In this document: positions 50,944 to 55,747 of the stretch, in pieces
Numbering within the stretch: position 1 is the stretch's first letter
How the letters are laid out: each line of letters starts with the position of its first letter
Assembly: GCA_035604455.1 (NCBI GenBank)
Contig: DATNIM010000014.1
Span: forward strand, 1-55,747
From: AG25 sp035604455
GTDB taxonomy: Bacteria > Gemmatimonadota > Gemmatimonadetes > Gemmatimonadales > GWC2-71-9
Reading direction: 5' to 3'
DNA: 55,747 nucleotides
Notes under the pieces: model-generated
Database searches by the model: none
Told to the model about the DNA's origin: nothing
Seen by the model: the letters and a program-made list of their open reading frames with translations, nothing else
Made by a program: the position numbers and the translations under genes

Positions 50944-52350
50944 ATGACCGACATGAGAAGAGAGACAGACAGCCTCGGCGTGGTTGCGGTACCTGCCGAT
51001 AAACTGTGGGGTGCTCAGACGCAGCGCTCGCTTGAGCATTTCAGCATTGGTACCGACTTGATCCCTCGAGAAATGATCACGGCGTACGCCACTCTGAAGA
51101 AAGCCGCTGCCTGGGCAAACCATGCCAGCAAACGGCTCCCCGATCGACAGTACCAGTTGATCGTGCGGACCTGCGACGAAATCCTCGCCGGCCAGCATCA
51201 TGACATGTTCCCATTGCACGTGTGGATGAGCGGGAGCGGCACCGACTTCAACATGAACGTCAACGAGGTGATCTCCAACCGCTGCTGCCAACTCGCCGGA
51301 ACCCAGCTCGGGAGCAAGACGCCGGTGCACCCGAACGATCACGTCAATATGGCGCAGTCGTCGAACGACACGTTTCCGTCCGCCATGTATATCGCCGCTG
51401 CGGCCAATGTGAAGAGCCGTCTCATCCCGGCTGTCGCAACCTTGCGGGATGCCATCGATGCGAAGGCGCAGGCATGGAAGGACATCGTGAAGATCGGCCG
51501 CACGCACATGCAGGATGCGACCCCGCTGACCCTGGGTCAGGAGTGGTCGGGCTATGCGGGGATGTTAGAAGACGACCTCGAACGCATCGAGGACGCTCTT
51601 CACGGAGTGTATCGACTGGCGCTCGGCGGTACCGCAGTGGGCACTGGCATCAACTCGGAGCCTGGCTTTGCCGAGGCGGCGGCGGCTGAGATCGCGAGGC
51701 TTACCGGCCTGCCCTTTGTGACCGCCCCCAACAAGTTCACCGTCCAAGGCGCGCACGACGCGCTGGTACAGTTGTCCGGCACCCTGCGCACGCTCGCGGT
51801 CTCCCTGTACAAGATCGTCAACGACATTCGCCTGATGTCGTGCGGGCCGCGCGCCGGATTTGCTGAGTTGTCGATCCCGGAAAACGAACCGGGCTCCTCG
51901 ATCATGCCCGGCAAGGTGAACCCGACGCAGTGTGAAGCGCTCGCCATGATCGCGGTGCAGGTCATGGCCAATGACGTCGCGGTCGGCTTTGGCGGGGCGG
52001 GCGGCCATCTCGAAATGAACGTGTACAAACCGCTGATGATCTTCAACGTCACGCATTCCGTCACGATCATTTCCGACGGCTGCACGAACTTCCGCAAATT
52101 CCTGGTTGAGGGCACCACACCCAATCTCAAGAAAATCAACGAGTACGTGGAGCGTTCGCTGATGCTGGTGACCGCACTGTCACCCGTGATAGGCTATGAC
52201 AAGGCATCGCAAATCGCTCATCACGCCATGGATAACGACCTCACGCTGAAGGCGGCCGCGTTGCAGTTGGGCTTTGTCACCGAGGCCGAATTCGATCGCA
52301 TCGTGGATCCCAAGGCGATGGTGAGACCCTATGTCGCGACCGCTCACTGA
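50944..52350 (+). CDS. fumC: class II fumarate hydratase (horizontally acquired?)
   Basis: Iron-independent fumarase of the TCA cycle, 468 residues. Key stretches: ADKLWGAQTQRSLEHFSIG, SGSGTDFNMNVNEVISNR, PNDHVNMAQSSNDTFPSAMY, IGRTHMQDATPLTLGQEWSGY and the GSSIMPGKVNPTQCEALAM signature. ATG 50944 follows AGGGAG. Base composition differs from its neighbours: sampled 60-base lines have 33, 39 and 29 G+C, against about 49 in ftcD, and codons such as AAA, ATT and GCT are common. This suggests recent transfer. It lies where infA would be expected beyond map. Confidence 0.96.
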   Translation: MTDMRRETDSLGVVAVPADKLWGAQTQRSLEHFSIGTDLIPREMITAYATLKKAAAWANHASKRLPDRQYQLIVRTCDEILAGQHHDMFPLHVWMSGSGTDFNMNVNEVISNRCCQLAGTQLGSKTPVHPNDHVNMAQSSNDTFPSAMYIAAAANVKSRLIPAVATLRDAIDAKAQAWKDIVKIGRTHMQDATPLTLGQEWSGYAGMLEDDLERIEDALHGVYRLALGGTAVGTGINSEPGFAEAAAAEIARLTGLPFVTAPNKFTVQGAHDALVQLSGTLRTLAVSLYKIVNDIRLMSCGPRAGFAELSIPENEPGSSIMPGKVNPTQCEALAMIAVQVMANDVAVGFGGAGGHLEMNVYKPLMIFNVTHSVTIISDGCTNFRKFLVEGTTPNLKKINEYVERSLMLVTALSPVIGYDKASQIAHHAMDNDLTLKAAALQLGFVTEAEFDRIVDPKAMVRPYVATAH

Positions 52351-52445
52351 GCGAGGGGGGGAACAAGCTCCTCATCGGATTCTTTGCAGGGGGTCACCGG
52401 CATACCGCTGAGGATTCGCGCCGACCGCGGTCCGCCAGCTGACCT

Positions 52446-53210
52446 CTAGTCGCCGAGACTCGTCAGAATCCGAGGGGGTTCCCCGCCCTCTGTGACGGCC
52501 ACGGTATGCTCGAAGTGCGCGGACAGCGATCCGTCTTCCGTCACGACAGTCCACTTGTCCTCGAGGGTCCGGATCCCCGGGCCCCCGACGTTGACCATGG
52601 GCTCGATCGCGATCGTCATACCCGGCACGAGCCGCGGCCCCCGCTTCGGCTTGCCGTAGTTCGGGACCTGGGGTTCTTCGTGGAAGCTCGTGCCGATGCC
52701 GTGGCCGACGAGCTCGCGGACGACCGAAAACCCCGCTTCCTGCGCGACTTCCTGGACCGCGTGCCCGATATCGCCCACATGGTTGCCGGTGTGCGCGGCG
52801 GCGACCCCGGCCGCGAGCGCCCGTTGTGTGACCTGAAGCAGTCGTTGGGCGACCGGCGAGACCGCGCCCACGGCGAACGTCGCCGCCGAGTCGGCGTGCA
52901 GGCCTTCGAGGCAGACGCCGACGTCCACGCTTAGCAGGTCGCCCTCGCGCAAAGCGCGCTGCGGCGACGGGATGCCGTGCACGATCTCCTCGTTGATCGA
53001 GGTGCAAAGGGTGGCGGGAAAATCATAGAGGCCCTTGAAGGACGGGCGCGCGCCAGGGTGGCTCCGGATGAAATCCTCGGCAAGCTCGTCGAGGCTCTGC
53101 GTGCTCACCCCAACACCGATGTGGCGGCCGACGAACGCCAGGGTCTGGGCGACGATCCGGCCCGCCGCGGCCATGGTTTCGATCTCGCGCGGCGATTTGA
53201 TCGTGATCAT
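52446..53210 (-). CDS. map: methionine aminopeptidase, type I
   Basis: Removes the N-terminal methionine from new proteins. 254 residues. Metal ligands sit in LLSVDVGVCLEGLHADSAATF (two aspartates), VGHGIGTSFHEEPQVPNYG (histidine), AIEPMVNVGG (glutamate) and the last glutamate in SAHFEHTVAVTEGG. ATG at 53208-53210 overlaps adk by four bases. It is the final gene of the spc-like block here: the usual infA does not follow. Confidence 0.97.
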   Translation of the reverse strand: MITIKSPREIETMAAAGRIVAQTLAFVGRHIGVGVSTQSLDELAEDFIRSHPGARPSFKGLYDFPATLCTSINEEIVHGIPSPQRALREGDLLSVDVGVCLEGLHADSAATFAVGAVSPVAQRLLQVTQRALAAGVAAAHTGNHVGDIGHAVQEVAQEAGFSVVRELVGHGIGTSFHEEPQVPNYGKPKRGPRLVPGMTIAIEPMVNVGGPGIRTLEDKWTVVTEDGSLSAHFEHTVAVTEGGEPPRILTSLGD

Positions 53211-53770
53211 CGCCCGACGAGGCGCTGAATCTCCTTCGCCACCTCGTCCACGCCCCCTGTCGCGGGCACGCGCTGTACGGCGCCGCGCTGCGCGTAGTGG
53301 GCGACGAGGGGCGCTGTTTCGCGCCGATAGACTTGGAGTCGCGTGCGAACCGTCTCCGGCGTGTCGTCCGAGCGCCCCTCCGTTCCCGCTCGACCCGCGA
53401 GTCGCCGAACGAGTTCGTCATCCGCGACGTCGAGGAGGAGGACGTGGCTGAGCCGCTGGCCGCGCTCCGCCAAGGTCCGGTCAACGAGCTCTGCCTGCGC
53501 TGCAGTGCGGGGGAAACCGTCGAAGATGGCGCCGTCCTTCGCCCGCGGCGCGTCCAGCTCGTCCTTGATCAGCCCGAGCACCACGGCGTCCGGCACGAGC
53601 GTCCCCTGATCCATGTGGCGTTTGGCCTCACGACCGAGGGATGTGTCGGCCGCAACCGCGGCCCGCAGCAGATCCCCCGTCGTGATTTTCGGAATGCCCA
53701 GCCGTGCCGCAAGAAGCGCTCCCTGGGTGCCTTTGCCCGCACCGGGCGCGCCGAGGAGGAGAATGAACAC
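53207..53770 (-). CDS. adk: adenylate kinase (short form)
   Basis: Balances AMP, ADP and ATP. 187 residues: P-loop GAPGAGKGTQGALLAARLG, TTGDLLRAAVA, the AMP-binding FDGFPRTAAQAE, and RTRLQVYRRETAPLV. The LID is short (AGRAGTEGRSDDTPETV), without the four-cysteine zinc module of long forms. The GTG start (53768-53770) lies five bases after the secY stop. The secY-adk-map order is widely conserved. Confidence 0.96.
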   Translation of the reverse strand: MFILLLGAPGAGKGTQGALLAARLGIPKITTGDLLRAAVAADTSLGREAKRHMDQGTLVPDAVVLGLIKDELDAPRAKDGAIFDGFPRTAAQAELVDRTLAERGQRLSHVLLLDVADDELVRRLAGRAGTEGRSDDTPETVRTRLQVYRRETAPLVAHYAQRGAVQRVPATGGVDEVAKEIQRLVGR

Positions 53771-53775
53771 GCCGG

Positions 53776-55101
53776 TCAGATGTAGCGCTGCTGTCGTCCG
53801 CGGAACTTGACTCGGCCTTCCTTCATGAAGCCGTCGTAGTGGCGGAGCAACAGATGCTGCTGAACCTGCTGGACCGTGTCGAGCGCGACCCCGACGACGA
53901 TCAGGAGGGCCGTGCCCCCAAAGCCGAAGGGCATGTTGAGGACGTTGGACACGATGATCGGGAGCAGCGCGACGAGCGTCAGGAACAGCGCACCGGGAAA
54001 TGTGATGCGCGATAACACTTCGTCGATGTAGTCCGCGGTGGCGGCCCCGGGCTTCACGCCCGGAACGAATCCGCCTTGCTTCTTGAGGTTCTCCGCGAGG
54101 TCAACGGGGTTGAAGATGATCGAGGTATAGAAGTACGCGAAGAAGATGATCAAGATCGCGCTCGTGACCACGTACACCCACGAGGTCACTTGGAAGTACT
54201 CGGCTACGTGCTTGAGCACGGCGTTGCCGCTGAAGGTGGCCAGCGTCCCCGGCACGATGATCAGCGATTGGGCGAAAATGATCGGCATCACGCCGGACGA
54301 GTTGATGCGCAGCGGGATGAACGTCTTCTGGCCTTCGCGGATCCGGCCCCGCCCCATGACCTTGCGCGGGATCTGGATGGGAATGCGTCGCGCGGCTACC
54401 GTCACGGCGACCGTCCCCGCCACGACCAGCACCATCACGACGAGCACGATCATGAGCACCGGGAACGTGAGGGAATGGGCCCGCAGAGCCTCGATCGTCC
54501 GGAGGGTCTCCGGCCACATCCGCTCGATGATCGAAAAGAAGATGAGGAGGCTCGCGCCGTTGCCGATGCCGCGTTCCGTGATCTGCTCCCCCAGCCACAT
54601 CACGAAGATCCCGCCCGTCGACAGCGTGAGCACGGTGGTCATCCGGAAGCCCCAGCCGGGCGTGGCCACGGCCCCGGGGAGCTGTTCGGTGAACACGGCA
54701 TAGCCGTAGGACTGGAAGAGGCACAGGATGACCGTGAGGTACCGGGTCCACTGCGTGAGCTTTTTCCTGCCCTCCTCGTCCCGCTGCATCTTCTCGACAA
54801 CCGGGAACACCGGTTGCGCGAGCTGGAATACGATGCTGGCCGAGATGTAGGGCATGATACCGAGCGCGAAGACCGTGGCGCGCGAGAAGCCGCCGCCCGC
54901 AAAGAGGTCGTACAGGCTGAACAGCGTCCCTTGGCCCTGGTTCCTCAAGAAGTCGGCGAGGGCCTGGACGTTGACGCCGGGCGTTGCAATGTGCGCGCCG
55001 GTCCGGTACACGACGAGGCACAACAGCGTGACCGAGAACTTCTCCCAGAGGTCGTCGGGGAGCCGGAACACGTTGAGCCACGCGGGAAGCCGGAACGCCA
55101 T
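53776..55101 (-). CDS. secY: protein translocase subunit SecY
   Basis: Channel of the Sec translocon, 441 residues with ten predicted membrane helices. Helix 2/plug region FSLYDLFAGGGFSRATVFALGIMPYISASI, LGEQITERGIGNGASLLIFFSII, the cytoplasmic loop RRIPIQIPRKVMGRGRIREGQKTFIPLRINSSGVMPIIFAQSL, and KQGGFVPGVKPG are SecY hallmarks. ATG at 55099-55101, four bases past the rplO stop. Co-transcribed with ribosomal genes. Confidence 0.97.
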   Translation of the reverse strand: MAFRLPAWLNVFRLPDDLWEKFSVTLLCLVVYRTGAHIATPGVNVQALADFLRNQGQGTLFSLYDLFAGGGFSRATVFALGIMPYISASIVFQLAQPVFPVVEKMQRDEEGRKKLTQWTRYLTVILCLFQSYGYAVFTEQLPGAVATPGWGFRMTTVLTLSTGGIFVMWLGEQITERGIGNGASLLIFFSIIERMWPETLRTIEALRAHSLTFPVLMIVLVVMVLVVAGTVAVTVAARRIPIQIPRKVMGRGRIREGQKTFIPLRINSSGVMPIIFAQSLIIVPGTLATFSGNAVLKHVAEYFQVTSWVYVVTSAILIIFFAYFYTSIIFNPVDLAENLKKQGGFVPGVKPGAATADYIDEVLSRITFPGALFLTLVALLPIIVSNVLNMPFGFGGTALLIVVGVALDTVQQVQQHLLLRHYDGFMKEGRVKFRGRQQRYI

Positions 55102-55105
55102 CCGA

Positions 55106-55597
55106 TCAGGCCTCGAGCGTGCCGCCGGCTCGCTCGATCTTCGCGCGGGCGGAGGTCGAGACGGCGACGCTCTTCACGACGAACGCGCGGTCGACGTCGC
55201 CGCCACCCAGCAATTTGATCGGCCGGTCGGGACGGCGCACGAGCCCCGCGCCGAAGAGAGTTTCCGGCGTCACTTCCACCCCCGCCGCGAGCCGGCCGAG
55301 GTGGCGGACGTTCACGACCTGGGCCGGCTGTTTGAAGGGGTTCGTGAAGCCGCGCTTGGGGATCCGCCGCGTCAGCGGCATCTGGCCACCTTCGAATGCG
55401 GGACGCGTCTGGCCGCCTGACCGAGCGGTCTGCCCCTTCCCGCCGCGACCGGCGGTTTTCCCAATCCCGGATCCTGGACCGCGCCCCTTGCGGATGCGCG
55501 CCCGGTGCGAGCCGCGCGGCGCGCGGAGGCCGTGGAGGGTCAGGCGTGGCGGATTAGTCACCGGCGTCGCGCTTTCGCCCTTCGGATCTGCGGCCAT
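55106..55597 (-). CDS. rplO: 50S ribosomal protein L15
   Basis: Large-subunit protein, 163 residues. The glycine/basic region GRGPGSGIGKTAGRGGKGQTARSGG is the L15 signature, followed by FEGGQMPLTRRIPKRGFTN and the C-terminal globular part. The N-terminus carries about 20 extra residues (MAADPKGESATPVTNP) before the usual start of homology; the next candidate start would cut into conserved sequence, so the ATG 55597 is kept. One base separates it from the rpmD stop. Confidence 0.96.
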   Translation of the reverse strand: MAADPKGESATPVTNPPRLTLHGLRAPRGSHRARIRKGRGPGSGIGKTAGRGGKGQTARSGGQTRPAFEGGQMPLTRRIPKRGFTNPFKQPAQVVNVRHLGRLAAGVEVTPETLFGAGLVRRPDRPIKLLGGGDVDRAFVVKSVAVSTSARAKIERAGGTLEA

Positions 55598-55598
55598 C

Positions 55599-55747
55599 TC
55601 AGCCTCCCGCTGGTACAGGCGTCACCTCGATGAGGTGGCGCACGCGATACAACATGCCCCGAACCGCCGGGTGATCCTGTTTCACCACGACGGCTTGGTG
55701 ATGGCCCAATCCGAGCGCCTCGAGCGTTCGCCGCTCGCGCGCCGGAC
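55599..55747 (-). CDS. rpmD: 50S ribosomal protein L30 (5' end outside window)
   Basis: The visible 48 residues end in VPAGG. They carry the L30 pattern RRTLEALGLGHHQAVVVKQDHPAVRGMLYRVRHLIEV, with the conserved DxPAVRGM motif. The start lies beyond the right edge. It precedes rplO, secY, adk and map, the normal spc operon order. Confidence 0.9.
   Translation of the reverse strand, partial: PARERRTLEALGLGHHQAVVVKQDHPAVRGMLYRVRHLIEVTPVPAGG

Noticed and set aside
50584..51507. Long minus-strand frame opposite fumC
   Set aside because: It is antisense to the clearly coding fumC and matches no recognisable family; typical of GC-rich antisense frames.

Overview
The window reads as a single high-GC (roughly 70%) bacterial chromosome segment, densely packed and mostly leftward (minus strand). 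The gene set fits Gemmatimonadota best: a B12-dependent class II ribonucleotide reductase, zinc-ribbon Ser/Thr kinases with PEGA domains, the order ffs-dnaX-ybaB-recR, and the block rpmD-rplO-secY-adk-map. That assignment is an inference, because no rRNA or marker tree can be run here. No CRISPR array, complete insertion sequence, tRNA or prophage was found. Seventeen adjacent gene pairs overlap by exactly four bases (ATGA, GTGA or TTGA), so translational coupling is the rule.

Layout, left to right. 1-2577: recR (cut by the window edge), ybaB, dnaX and, just upstream on the same strand, an SRP 4.5S RNA gene. 2627-8316: threonine aldolase, YihY, a YtxH-like peptide, class II fructose-bisphosphate aldolase, a metallo-beta-lactamase-fold hydrolase and pyruvate kinase. 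8528-10465: a MarR regulator with a candidate operator, then two paralogous zinc-ribbon proteins of unknown function on either side of a MOSC-domain gene. 10521-13666: class II ribonucleotide reductase and a gamma-carbonic anhydrase. 13667-20886: a Ser/Thr phosphosignalling island, with one zinc-ribbon kinase carrying PEGA and TonB-C-like domains facing a four-gene operon of zinc-ribbon/double-FHA protein, second kinase, PP2C phosphatase, and an FHA protein fused through a membrane helix and coiled coil to a trypsin-like protease. 20901-25465: peptidoglycan recycling (NagZ-like, AnmK, MurQ) plus two small proteins. 25575-29528: an SQR-like flavoprotein, a lipoprotein gamma-glutamyltransferase and a glycine-zipper lipoprotein.

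29573-37440 is a long leftward run: CcdA, pyruvoyl arginine decarboxylase, an unknown protein, a TIGR00300/archaeal-type ornithine cyclodeaminase homologue, PriA, dipeptide epimerase, a histone-deacetylase-like amidohydrolase, and three tiny coupled genes of which one looks ubiquitin-like (beta-grasp). 37705-40923: Hsp20, a small receiver-like protein, GlyRS and glycerate kinase. 40924-41287 holds a cyclic-di-GMP-I riboswitch on the plus strand with terminators but no obvious gene behind it. 41220-48853: YpdA, PurA, an M28 peptidase, a DapA-family lyase, a PilT-like ATPase, a 2-hydroxyacid dehydrogenase and TrpS. 48893-52350 (plus): inositol monophosphatase family, glutamate formimidoyltransferase, and a fumC of distinctly lower GC that looks imported. 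52446-55747: map, adk, secY, rplO and the start-truncated rpmD from the spc ribosomal block.

The strongest leads are the orphan c-di-GMP riboswitch, the FHA-protease signalling operon, an SRP RNA with an unusual apical loop, three genes whose conserved N-termini begin immediately after an upstream stop with no ATG/GTG/TTG available, the duplicated zinc-ribbon family around the MOSC gene, and the ubiquitin-like mini-operon.
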